Assembly: GCA_963770035.1 (NCBI GenBank)
Contig: CAVYON010000015.1
Span: forward strand, 1-64,000
Length of the DNA stretch: 64,000 bases
From: Roseiarcus sp963770035
GTDB lineage: Bacteria > Pseudomonadota > Alphaproteobacteria > Rhizobiales > Beijerinckiaceae
Direction: 5' to 3'
Shown: positions 16,537-25,162 of the stretch, one piece after another
Layout of the letters: each line of letters opens with the position of its first letter
Position numbering within the stretch: the first letter of the stretch is position 1
Program-made: the position numbers and the translations under genes
The notes under the pieces: generated by a model
Told to the model about the DNA's origin: nothing
Database searches by the model: none
What the model saw: the letters and a program-made list of their open reading frames with translations, nothing else

Positions 16537-17704
16537 ATGGGTCGCTCGCGTATAGGATGGGCCGCTGGGACGGTCGCCCCTTGGTGCCTCGCGGTCGGCG
16601 TGCTGCTGTCGATCACCGCCAGGGCGAACGAGGAGCGCGTCCCCGACGCCAGCGTCTTCGACCGCGCCGGGCTCGCGACCGCCGACAGCCCGCTTGGCCG
16701 GGCAATCCGGGCCGCCAGCCGCTATGAGGCGGTGGGTCTCGACGGGGCGCCTGCGCCCCTCGTCGAGAGCCGATGGGTGACAGGCGACCCCGGCGAGTTT
16801 GGCGGCCGGGACGAGAGCGAGCCGAACCGCGCCCTGAAGACCGGGGCAAAATCCTTCCCGGACATCGACCGCAGCGGCAAAGGCGACCCCTTTATCGGCT
16901 TGCGCCCCAGTTTCGAGGGGCGCCGGCGAGTTCGGTCTGAGCTCCCTGGGCCCCGACCCGCGAACCGACGCGCATCCTCGCGATCCGGCCGAGAGGGAGT
17001 TCGATCCCGGCCACACGAGTTCGGGCGGCCCGGGCGAATCGGAACGGACGTCCGGCGCCCCTGCCGTCGCGATCACCGATGGGTCAACGCCCGGCCTGCC
17101 GTTGGAATTCGCCCTCAACGCCGAATTGCCGACCCCGAACGATGGGGTGGTGGTCGACGTCCAATCGGATTCCCTTGCGCCGCAGACCACGGTCGCCGAG
17201 CGCTCGCTGCTCGGCGGCGGCAAGCCGGACTACGCCTCCCTGATCGACCCGAAGGACAGCGCTCGGCAAATGCGCTGCCTCGCCGAAGCGATCTACTTCG
17301 AATCCCGCTCGGAGCCCGAGGCCGGACAGGCGGCGGTCGCGCAGGTCGTGCTGAACCGCGTCCGCAGCGGCATCTATCCAACCACAGTCTGCGGCGTGGT
17401 CTACCAGGACCGCAACCGCCCATTCGCCTGCCAGTTCTCCTTCGCCTGCGAAGGCAAGTCGCTACGGATCGAGGAACCCGGCCCATGGGCGGTTGCGACC
17501 CGGGTCGCCGAAGAGGTGGTCGGCGGCCGCAACTACAATCCGGACATCGCCGAAGCCGTCAATTATCATGCCGCCTATGTCGCGCCGTTCTGGACCGGCT
17601 ATCTCAAGCGGGTCGACCGCATCGGCCTCCACATCTTCTACGCCATGCGCGATGGGGAGAACTGGGCCCCGGGCGCCTTGAACGGCCACGGCGACCGCCC
17701 CTGA
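16537..17704 (+). CDS. SleB-type cell wall hydrolase (one frameshift)
   Basis: The N-terminal 126 codons (signal anchor GWAAGTVAPWCLAVGVLLSIT, then a low-complexity linker) read in one frame. After the G4 run at 16917-16920 the protein continues in the +1 frame through the catalytic domain to 17704. Removing one G joins GLRPSFEG directly to AGEFGLSSL. The hydrolase_2/SleB domain (about the last 140 residues) has the AEAIYFESRSEP glutamate motif, AQVVLNRVRSG, CQFSFAC and AVNYHA. The family cleaves peptidoglycan glycan bonds. The export signal suggests action in the periplasm. Confidence 0.75.
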
Positions 17705-17904
17705 GCCGCGTCGCCGTCGAGCCGCGATTGCGCCTGTCGCCGCCGATGTCGCCGCAGGCCCGCGACGGAAAGAAATCGTCAAAGGTCCCGCCGTCCGCCA
17801 GATCAGCCCATGCCGGCGGGCGCGGCCTTTCCCCAGCGATTAAAACTCCTTATCAACGGGAGTCAGCCTCAGGCGATGAGGGGCGATAAGGAGAGTACGG
17901 CGCG

Positions 17905-19343
17905 GTGACCATGTTGTCCCTAGAAATTCCCAGCGCGACATTTGGCCCTGATGGGTCGTCGACGCTGAATGCGGTTTTTCTCACGATTGTCAGCGCCTCG
18001 TCCGGCTGGAGCGTCGCCGGCGTCAGCGACTTCGCCAATGGCGTGGCGGGCCCTCCGACGGACCTGACCTTCACGACCGGCGGCGTCACTTACGATTTTA
18101 CCGCTGCAGACTTGACCGTGACCGAACCGTCAACGGGCAACTTTACGATTGGCGGAACCGGCACGGGCGGGACCGGACCTTCGACCGCCACGCTCATTCT
18201 CCTGTCCAACGACGCCGGATCGAACTTCACGGACGGCTCGAGCGTCACCGCGAACGGCTCCACCTACGGCGTTTACAGCAGCAGGATCGCTTGGACGAGC
18301 GCTCCGCCCTGTTTCGCGGCCGGAACGCGGATTTGCACGCCCCGGGGCGACGTCGCGGTCGAAACCCTGACGACCGGAGATCTGGTGACAACCGTGGCCG
18401 GCGAGACGCGGCCGGTGAAGGGGATCGGACATGCCCTCGTCGATTTCCGCGCTATCGCCCCCGCGTGGGAGACGATGCCCGTCCGCATCGCCGCCGAAGC
18501 CTTTGGCCCGGGTCGGCCGTCGCAGGATCTGGTGCTCTCTCCCGATCACTCGGTCTGCGTCGACGTCCTGGGCGAGGTGCTGATCCCCGTCGGCCGCCTG
18601 ATCAACGGCTCGACCATCGCGCGGACAGAGGTCTTGACGATCGCTTACTGGCATGTCGAATTGGAAAGCCACGACATTTTGATCGCCAACAACCTCCCGG
18701 CCGCGAGCTCCCTCGCGATCGGCAATCGCGCAGGATTTGACGGGCCGCGTGGCCCGGCCATCTCCGCGAAGGGTCGAGAGCCGACCCGTGCGGCCTTCTG
18801 TCGTCCGGTCGTGACGGAGGGCCAGACGCTCGCGTTTATCCGGCGGCGGCTCGAACTCGAGGGCGCTGGCCATCGGCTGGACGGCCTCGACTGATCCGGA
18901 GTTGCGCCTGTCCGTCGACGGCAAGATCGTGGCGCCGCTTATCGAGGAAGGCGAGGCGGCGTTCCTGTTCCCGTCGAGCGCGCAGGATGTCCGGCTCCTG
19001 TCGAACACCTTCTGCCCGAAAGCGTTCGGCATGAACGACGGCCGGACTCTCGGCGTGATGCTGCTGGGCGTTTCGTTCTGCGGTCAGGCGGGCGAGCCGC
19101 GCCGGATTCGTCTCGACGACGAGAGGCTAGGCGTCCGCAATCAATTCGAGTTGCGCGAAGACCGGGTGTGGCGATGGACCGACGGCGAAGCCAAGCTGAA
19201 CCCTGAATTGTGGACAGGCCTGACGGGCAGCGTCTCGCTGCTTGTCTCATACACGCCCAGAACGATTTCGAAAATGGAATGCGCCGACCGCCGCGAACAA
19301 AGCCGAGGGCGCCGACAAGCCAAGGCTGTACGCGGTCAGCTGA
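17905..19343 (+). CDS. Hint-domain (Hedgehog/intein-like) protein, two frameshifts
   Basis: The GTG start at 17905 has a TAAGGAG site. The N-terminal 130 residues are Thr/Ser/Gly-rich beta sequence. A Hint_2 domain follows from about 133: CFAAGTRICTPRGDVAVETLTTGDLV, then LSPDHSVCVDV, and the HDILIANNL block. The reading frame breaks at 18879-18880 (an extra G; removal gives GHRLTASTDPELRLSVDG) and again near 19258-19263, after which the last frame ends at 19343 with RLYAVS. The rest of the conserved C-terminal half (PLIEEGEAAFLF, DGRTLGVMLLG, WRWTDGEAKL) is present. Such proteins are often secreted. Self-cleavage is possible, but the biological role is unknown. Confidence 0.7.
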
Positions 19344-19380
19344 GCGACGCGTCCGGCGCGGGCCGACCGCGCCGGGTCCC

Positions 19381-20496
19381 TCACCCGAGAACGGCTTCCG
19401 CAAGAGAATACGGAAGCGCGTGGGCCTCGGCGACCGGAGCGCAGGTCAGGCGGCCATCACACACATTGAGGCCGGCCCGTAGATGCGGGTCGTCCTTCAA
19501 CGCCCCCCGCCAGCCCTTGTCCGCAAGCGCAAGGATAAAGGGCAGCGTGGCGTGGTTGAGCGCGAAGGTGGAAGTGCGCGCCACCGCGCCCGGCATGTTG
19601 GCGACGCAATAGTGCACGACGCCGTCCACGATGTAAGTCGGGTTCGAATGGGTCGTCGGCGTTGAGGTCTCGCAACAGCCGCCCTGGTCAATCGCGATAT
19701 CGACGATGACGGCGCCCGACCTCATGGTCGCAAGCATGGGCCGTGTGATCAGCTTCGGCGCAGCGGCGCCCGGCAGCAGGACCGCCCCGATCACGAGATC
19801 GGCTTCGCTGACGAGGTCGGCGATCGAAGCGCGGGTCGCATAGACGGTCTTCAAGGCCGAGCCGAACTGCGCGGACAACCGGCGCAAGGCCTCGTGCGAG
19901 CGATCGACGACGGTGACGCTCGCGCCCATGCCGACCGCGATGGTCGCCGCATGGGTGCCCGAAACGCCGCCGCCGAGGACGACGACGTTGGCCGCGGCCA
20001 CGCCCGGCACCCCGCCGAGCAGCACCCCGCGACCGCCCTGCGCCTTTTCCAGCGCATGCGCGCCGACTTGTGGCGCGAGGCGCCCCGCAACCTCCGACAT
20101 CGGGGTCAGAAGCGGCAGACGGCCCTGCGGGTCGGTCACCGTCTCGTAGGCAATGCAGACGGCGCCGGAAGCCATGAGATCCTGCGTCTGCGAAAGGTCT
20201 GGCGCGAGGTGGAGATAAGTGAACAGAATCTGCCCCGGCCGCAGGAGCTTTCGCTCCGCCGACAGCGGCTCCTTGACCTTCACCACCATTTCTGCCTGGG
20301 CGAACACTTCCGTCGGCGTGTCGACAAGGTCGGCTCCGGCGCGCGCGTAGTCCTCGTCTGCGGAACCAGAGCCTACGCCTGCACCTTTCTCCACGATCGC
20401 CCTGTGGCCGTGATGAACGAGCTCGGCGACCGCGGCCGGCGTCATGCCGACCCGGAATTCGTTGTCTTTGATCTCTTTAGGAACGCCGACGAGCAT
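19381..20496 (-). CDS. ald: Alanine dehydrogenase
   Basis: 371 residues from the ATG at 20496 (MLVGVPKEIKDNEFRVGMTP), the canonical family N-terminus. Seven extra residues upstream are unlikely. It catalyses NAD-dependent interconversion of L-alanine and pyruvate plus ammonia. Visible motifs: substrate-binding Arg/Lys in NEFRVG and KVKEP, the catalytic-His region YLHLAPDL, the Rossmann motif VVVLGGGVSGTHAA, and DIAIDQGGCCETS. It is divergent from an Lrp/AsnC-type gene, the usual AldR-Ald arrangement. Confidence 0.94.
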   Translation of the reverse strand: MLVGVPKEIKDNEFRVGMTPAAVAELVHHGHRAIVEKGAGVGSGSADEDYARAGADLVDTPTEVFAQAEMVVKVKEPLSAERKLLRPGQILFTYLHLAPDLSQTQDLMASGAVCIAYETVTDPQGRLPLLTPMSEVAGRLAPQVGAHALEKAQGGRGVLLGGVPGVAAANVVVLGGGVSGTHAATIAVGMGASVTVVDRSHEALRRLSAQFGSALKTVYATRASIADLVSEADLVIGAVLLPGAAAPKLITRPMLATMRSGAVIVDIAIDQGGCCETSTPTTHSNPTYIVDGVVHYCVANMPGAVARTSTFALNHATLPFILALADKGWRGALKDDPHLRAGLNVCDGRLTCAPVAEAHALPYSLAEAVLG

Positions 20497-20537
20497 GGCT
20501 TGCGCCTCCATAAGCAACGTTCATGCAATCATGGCGC

Positions 20538-20578
20538 CTTTTCGTTGCAATCTGTCGCCGATTTTCGACTTTTCGTTG
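20538..20578. promoter_or_regulatory. Helically phased repeats between ald and its regulator
   Basis: CTTTTCGTTG occurs at 20538-20547 and 20569-20578, 31 bp (three helical turns) apart, with another TTTTCG between (20562-20567). Repeats on one DNA face fit binding of an Lrp-type octamer. Inferred from spacing only. Confidence 0.35.
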
Positions 20579-20627
20579 GCCAGGAGTCGCATAAGATTGC
20601 GCTGTAGGAGCAGACGGGCATCGAATT

Positions 20628-21095
20628 GTGCGCGCAGAGGATCTTGACGATCTCGACCGAGCCATCCTGCGCACGCTGATGCGAGACGGGCGAATGACCA
20701 ACGCCGAACTCGCCGACCGCGTCCACCTGTCGCCGTCCGCCTGCCTGCGTCGTGTGCGCGCGCTCGAGGAAAGCGGCGTCATCGAGGGCTATGCGATGCT
20801 GCTCGACGCTGAAAAGGCCGGCCTTTCCGGGGCGGCGTTCATTTTCGTAACGCTGGAGCAGCAAGGCCGCGCGATGCTGGACGCGTTCGAGCGGGACGCC
20901 CGCGCGCATGCCGAAATTACCGAATGCTATCTTCTGGCCGGCACGGCCGATTACCTGCTGAGGATCGTCTTTCGCGATTCGCGCGACTTCGAGCGCATCC
21001 ACACCGAGATCTTGACTCAGATGCCCGGCGTCTCTCGCGTGCAGTCGACCTTGCCGCTGCGCACGGTCAAGAAAACGACGGTCCTGCCAATCTGA
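20628..21095 (+). CDS. Lrp/AsnC-family regulator (AldR-like)
   Basis: 155 residues, GTG start at 20628. N-terminal helix-turn-helix (LDDLDRAILRTLMRDGRMTNAELADRVHLSPSACLRRVRALEESGVIEGY), then the RAM ligand-binding domain (about 70-150; AEITECYLLAGTADYLLRIV). It probably activates the divergent ald gene in response to an amino acid such as alanine, as AldR does elsewhere. Confidence 0.9.
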   Translation: MRAEDLDDLDRAILRTLMRDGRMTNAELADRVHLSPSACLRRVRALEESGVIEGYAMLLDAEKAGLSGAAFIFVTLEQQGRAMLDAFERDARAHAEITECYLLAGTADYLLRIVFRDSRDFERIHTEILTQMPGVSRVQSTLPLRTVKKTTVLPI

Positions 21096-21175
21096 CCCGC
21101 CTCTCGCTCGACCCGGCAGAGTCTGCTAAGGACGCCCGGCCGCGGCTTGACGGTCCGGATTGGCTGGGGAAGGAT

Positions 21176-22039
21176 ATGGGTTTGACGGCTCAACGCGCGC
21201 GGGCTTTCGCTGTCGCTGCGGCGGTGGCGGCGCTCGGGTCCGGTGCGGCTTTCGCCGGCGTGCTCGACAAGCTCAGCCAGGACAAAACGATTCGCCTTGC
21301 TGTGCGAGCCGACGCCCCGCCCTTCTCCTATAAGTCCGCCAACGGCGATCCGGCAGGATTCATGGTCGACCTTTGTCGGGCGGTGGCGACTGGATTGGCC
21401 GCTCAGATCCACTTGGACGAGCTCAAGGTCGAGTTCGTTCCGGTCACGGCGGAGAACCGCTTCGACGCCATTGAAACCGGCAAGGCCGACCTCTTGTGCG
21501 AGCCGACCACCGAGACGCTGTCGCGGCGCGAGCATGTCGATTTTTCGATCCCAACGTTCGTCGACGGGGCGAGCCTCCTCGTCAAAGGCGAGGCTCCGGC
21601 CGACCTTGGCGCGCTGGCGGGCAAAAAGGTCGGCGTGCTGGCGGGTACGACAACCGAGAAGCGCTTGCGCGAAACGCTCGCCAACGGGAAAATCAACGCG
21701 GAAATCGTTGCCGCAACGAGCCACGAAGACGGCGTCAAGGCGCTGGAAGATGGCGCTATAGCCGCCTATTTCGCCGATCGGGCGATCCTCGCGTTTCTCG
21801 CCGGCAAGTCTGCGGAGGCGTCTGAGCTTCGCCTCGCCAACGACTATCTGTCGCTCGAACCCTATGCGCTCGCTCTCCCCCACGGCGACGAGGACTTCCG
21901 GCTGGCGGTGGACCGGTCGCTGAGCCATATTTACAAGAGCGGCGGGATCGCGGCCATCTTCGCCGACACGTTCGGCCCGCAAATGCAGCCGAGCGACACG
22001 ATCAAGACGCTGTACCTGATCTCCGCCCTTCCTGACTGA
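21176..22039 (+). CDS. Family 3 extracellular solute-binding protein
   Basis: 287 residues from the ATG at 21176, with a Sec signal peptide (ARAFAVAAAVAALGSGAAFA). Typical SBP_bac_3 features: TIRLAVRADAPPFSYKSANGDPAGFMVDLCRAVA, RFDAIETGKADLLCEPTTETLSRREHVDFSIP, KVGVLAGTT. It binds a small polar ligand, often an amino acid, in the periplasm. No permease or ATPase gene is adjacent, so it either serves a transporter encoded elsewhere or acts as a sensor. Confidence 0.82.
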   Translation: MGLTAQRARAFAVAAAVAALGSGAAFAGVLDKLSQDKTIRLAVRADAPPFSYKSANGDPAGFMVDLCRAVATGLAAQIHLDELKVEFVPVTAENRFDAIETGKADLLCEPTTETLSRREHVDFSIPTFVDGASLLVKGEAPADLGALAGKKVGVLAGTTTEKRLRETLANGKINAEIVAATSHEDGVKALEDGAIAAYFADRAILAFLAGKSAEASELRLANDYLSLEPYALALPHGDEDFRLAVDRSLSHIYKSGGIAAIFADTFGPQMQPSDTIKTLYLISALPD

Positions 22040-22076
22040 GGAAGGCGTCTAACAGGGCGAAGGCCAGGAGAACCCC

Positions 22077-22343
22077 ATGTCCGAAGCGAAGCAGGAGGGC
22101 GCCGGGGCGCCGGAGGTCAGCGAGATGCCGTTCGAGGCGGCGCTCGCCGAACTCGAGACGATCGTCGACAAGCTCGAGAAGGGCGCGGTGTCGCTCGACG
22201 ATTCCATCCGGCTCTACGAGCGCGGCGAGGCGCTGAAGGAGCGCTGCGACGCGCTGCTGAAGAATGCGGAGATGCGGATCGAGAAGATCACGCTCACCGC
22301 CAACGGCAAACCGAAAGGCGTTTCGCCGCTCGACGGCGACTGA
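22077..22343 (+). CDS. xseB: Exodeoxyribonuclease VII small subunit
   Basis: 88 residues with the XseB pattern: FEAALAELETIVDKLEKGAVSLDDSIRLYERGEALKERCDALLKNAEMRIEKI. It forms the multimeric small subunit of exonuclease VII, which degrades single-stranded DNA. The AGGAGA site is appropriately spaced. The large subunit gene is not in the window. Confidence 0.93.
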   Translation: MSEAKQEGAGAPEVSEMPFEAALAELETIVDKLEKGAVSLDDSIRLYERGEALKERCDALLKNAEMRIEKITLTANGKPKGVSPLDGD

Positions 22344-22503
22344 GGCAGCCGCGGCCCCGACAAATATGTCTTCCGCGCCAAAGCGCCGGGACCGGTAACC
22401 GCCTTTTAACGAAAGAGTCGTTCCCTTCTAAGGGTTCATTAACCCCGTCTTGGCTCGCGACAGCGAGAAAGGACGCGCGGGAATCGACGAGGCGGAAATT
22501 TCG

Positions 22504-23160
22504 ATGAGGACCATTGCGTTTGTCACCCAGAAGGGGGGCGCGGGCAAAAGCACGCTGGCGGCCTCGCTTGCTGTCGCGGCCCAGGACATGAAAGAGACGG
22601 TCTGCGTCGTCGACATGGATCCCCAGGGTTCCCTGACTAACTGGGCCCGGACCCGCGGCTGCGACGACATCACGGTGGTCGCCTCCGGAGCGGCGCGGCT
22701 GCCCGGGACGCTCGCAGAGCTCGCCGCCAAGGGATTCACGCTGGCCATTATTGATACGCCGGGCGCCGAGGGCCCGGCCTCTTCGGCGGCAATGGCGACC
22801 GCCGACCTCAACATCATTCCCGCCCGTCCGAGCCTGTTCGACCTCTGGGCTAGCGCCAACACCCGCGCCGCGCTCAAGGCGATCGGCGCCGACTTCGTGT
22901 TCCTTCTCAACCAGTGTCCGCCGGCCCAGCAGTCGGCGCGCGTCCGCGACGGCGCCGAGGCCCTGGAGGAGATGGGCGGGCTGATTACGCCTCTGATCCT
23001 GGCGCGGGTCGACTATCAGGAGGCGGCGCGGCACGGCTGTGGCGTCACCGAACTCCATCCCAATGGCGGGGCGGCTGAGGAGATGCGCGCGCTCTGGACG
23101 TCGATCCGTCGCCGCCTCGCCCGCGGCCGCCCGAGATCCGGCGCGCGTCGCGCTGCGTAA
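22504..23160 (+). CDS. Orphan ParA-family ATPase
   Basis: 218 residues from 22504 (MRTIAFVTQKGGAGKSTLAASLA), with a deviant Walker A motif KGGAGKS, switch I CVVDMDPQGSLTNW, and Walker B AIIDTPG. No ParB or partition site is nearby, so chromosome segregation is not indicated. Orphan ParA-like ATPases often position cell-surface or cytoplasmic complexes. It ends in a basic tail (RRRLARGRPRSGARRAA). Confidence 0.85.
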   Translation: MRTIAFVTQKGGAGKSTLAASLAVAAQDMKETVCVVDMDPQGSLTNWARTRGCDDITVVASGAARLPGTLAELAAKGFTLAIIDTPGAEGPASSAAMATADLNIIPARPSLFDLWASANTRAALKAIGADFVFLLNQCPPAQQSARVRDGAEALEEMGGLITPLILARVDYQEAARHGCGVTELHPNGGAAEEMRALWTSIRRRLARGRPRSGARRAA

Positions 23161-23167
23161 CCCGACA

Positions 23168-23242
23168 AACCCGCGCGAGCCTCCTCCCGTCGCGCGGGTT
23201 CCCTGGCAGGACGCTTCTCATCAAAGCGCCCTGCCATTTTTT
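23168..23242. terminator. Double-hairpin terminator between parA-like and degP-like genes
   Basis: First hairpin: perfect 11-bp arms at 23168-23178 and 23190-23200. Second hairpin: 23204-23236, with GGCAGG and CGCTT pairing with AAGCG and CCTGCC, followed immediately by six T (23237-23242). It serves the convergent pair. The T-run favours termination of the rightward gene. Confidence 0.75.
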
Positions 23243-24692
23243 AGCCGCCGAGGCGCGTGCGGATCGTCTCGCCGCCCCGCAGGATCGTGAGATCCCACCA
23301 TCGGGCGCGCTCTGCGCAGGCCCGTTCGAGGTCGCGAGTCGTCTCGATCGGCGTCCCGTTCACCGCCACGACGACGTCGCCCTTCTGCACGCCGACCTCG
23401 GCGGCGGGTGAGTTTTCCCCGACCGAGGCGACGACGACTCCCTGATGCGCGCCGTCGAGCGACAGTTCCTCCGAAACCGCAGGCGACAGGTTCATCACCA
23501 GCGCGCCCTGGAACGGCGAGCGGCCGTGAATTGTCAACGCGTCACGCGGCGGCGTTTCTGGAGCGGCCCTGAGCTTGAGGGACAGATCGAGCGCCCTGGC
23601 GTCGCGCAGCGTTGCAAGCCGCGCAGAGCCCCCGAGCGGTTTGACGCCGAGGCGGAAGCCGACGCTCTCGGCGTCCTCCACCGGTTGGCTGTCGATGGCG
23701 GTGATCACGTCGCCGCGCTTGAGCCCCGCCTCCGCCGCCGGACTCCCCTCGATGACCTCAACCACCAGGGCTCCGGTCGGCCGGTCAAGACCGAGATTGT
23801 CGGCAATGTCCTTGGACACGTTCTGCAATGTCGCGCCGAGCCACGGCCGCCTCACCGACGTGCCGCCATGCAAGGCGGCCGCGACCACGCCCTTGACCAT
23901 GTTGACGGGAATGGCGAAGCCGAGCCCCATGCTGCCGCCCGAGCGCGAAAAGATCATCGAATTGATGCCCACCAGCCGCCCGTCCATATCGACCAGCGCT
24001 CCGCCGGAATTGCCCGGATTGATGGCCGCATCGGTCTGGATGAAGAAGCCATAGTCGCTTACGCCGACCTGGGTGCGCGCCAGCGCCGAGACGATGCCCT
24101 GCGTCACCGTCTGGCCGACGCCGAACGGGTCGCCGATGGCGATGACGAAGTCGCCGACTTCGAGGGCGTCTGAATCGCCCATCTCCAGAGTCGGAAAATG
24201 GTCGCCGCCCTTGAGGCGCAGCACGGCGAGATCGGTGCGCGGATCGCGCAGCACGATCTCGGCCTGGAACTCGCGGCGGTCGTCCAGCGCCACCTTCACC
24301 TCGGTTGCGTTCTCAATCACGTGATAGTTGGTGACAACCAGCCCCGACGGATCGACGATGACGCCAGAACCGAGCGCCTTCTGCACCCGATCGGTCTCGC
24401 CGCCGCCGCCAAAGAAGCGTTGGAAGATCGGATCGTCGAACAGCGGATTTCGCGGCATGCGCTCGACGTGGGAGACGTAGACGTTGACGACCGCCGGCGC
24501 GGCCTTTTTCACCACCGGTGCAAACGAGAGACGCACCTGCGCCGGAGACTGCGGCGGGACTTTCAGCGTGTCGGCGATAGCGACTGCGCAAATGAGCGCA
24601 AAAGCGGCGGCGAGCAGGACGCGCACATCAAGACTCCGGGAGTTGAGGCCGCGCTGATATAGGTCGCGCCTTTGCGGCCGCAAAGCGGCCAT
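23241..24692 (-). CDS. DegP/HtrA-family periplasmic serine protease
   Basis: 483 residues. N-terminal membrane anchor or signal (VRVLLAAAFALICAVAIA, about 23-40), trypsin-like domain with the triad H124 (TNYHVIE), D154 (PRTDLAV) and S229 (GNSGGAL), and two PDZ domains (about 285-375 and 390-480). It degrades or refolds damaged envelope proteins. Length and domains match Do-type proteases. The exact start (24692 or a downstream ATG/GTG) is uncertain. Confidence 0.9.
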   Translation of the reverse strand: MAALRPQRRDLYQRGLNSRSLDVRVLLAAAFALICAVAIADTLKVPPQSPAQVRLSFAPVVKKAAPAVVNVYVSHVERMPRNPLFDDPIFQRFFGGGGETDRVQKALGSGVIVDPSGLVVTNYHVIENATEVKVALDDRREFQAEIVLRDPRTDLAVLRLKGGDHFPTLEMGDSDALEVGDFVIAIGDPFGVGQTVTQGIVSALARTQVGVSDYGFFIQTDAAINPGNSGGALVDMDGRLVGINSMIFSRSGGSMGLGFAIPVNMVKGVVAAALHGGTSVRRPWLGATLQNVSKDIADNLGLDRPTGALVVEVIEGSPAAEAGLKRGDVITAIDSQPVEDAESVGFRLGVKPLGGSARLATLRDARALDLSLKLRAAPETPPRDALTIHGRSPFQGALVMNLSPAVSEELSLDGAHQGVVVASVGENSPAAEVGVQKGDVVVAVNGTPIETTRDLERACAERARWWDLTILRGGETIRTRLGG

Positions 24693-25162
24693 CGATCCCG
24701 GGCGATTTTTGAGTCGGTCTCGCTCACGCTACGGCCTCAGCCGCGAGCGGCGTCTGGGTCCCTGGGTTTTCCGGGCCTTTCAGAGGGTTGCGGCGGATTT
24801 TCCGGGCGCTCTCAAGCCGCGCCCCCGTAAATGAGGAAATCCGACTTCAGTTCCTCGGCGCGCGGCATGAAACCATGACCGACGCACATTCACTGGTATG
24901 CAGTGTATATCGAAGGCCGCCCCGGGACGCACGAACGCCCCTGCCTGCTGAATCTCGACGTCCTCACCTTTTGCGCTTGCGCCACCGTTAATCCGCCGCG
25001 CTTACCGGTAAAGTGAGAATTGGAGAAACGGTCATCGATTCCGCGGGGTCCAGACAGGCGTGCTTAGCGATGGCATACCCGACTTGAGGGCGCCAATCGA
25101 AAGCGGACGTCAAAGTGGACCCGCGCTGTCGTCGCTGATGGGACAGCGCGAATGGAGGGAGC
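24693..25162. other. Intergenic region before the UPF0182 gene
   Basis: 470 bp without a supported gene. A short palindrome CACTG-GTATG-CAGTG with a following TATAT lies near 24894-24910 and might be part of a promoter. No RNA gene was recognised. Confidence 0.4.
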
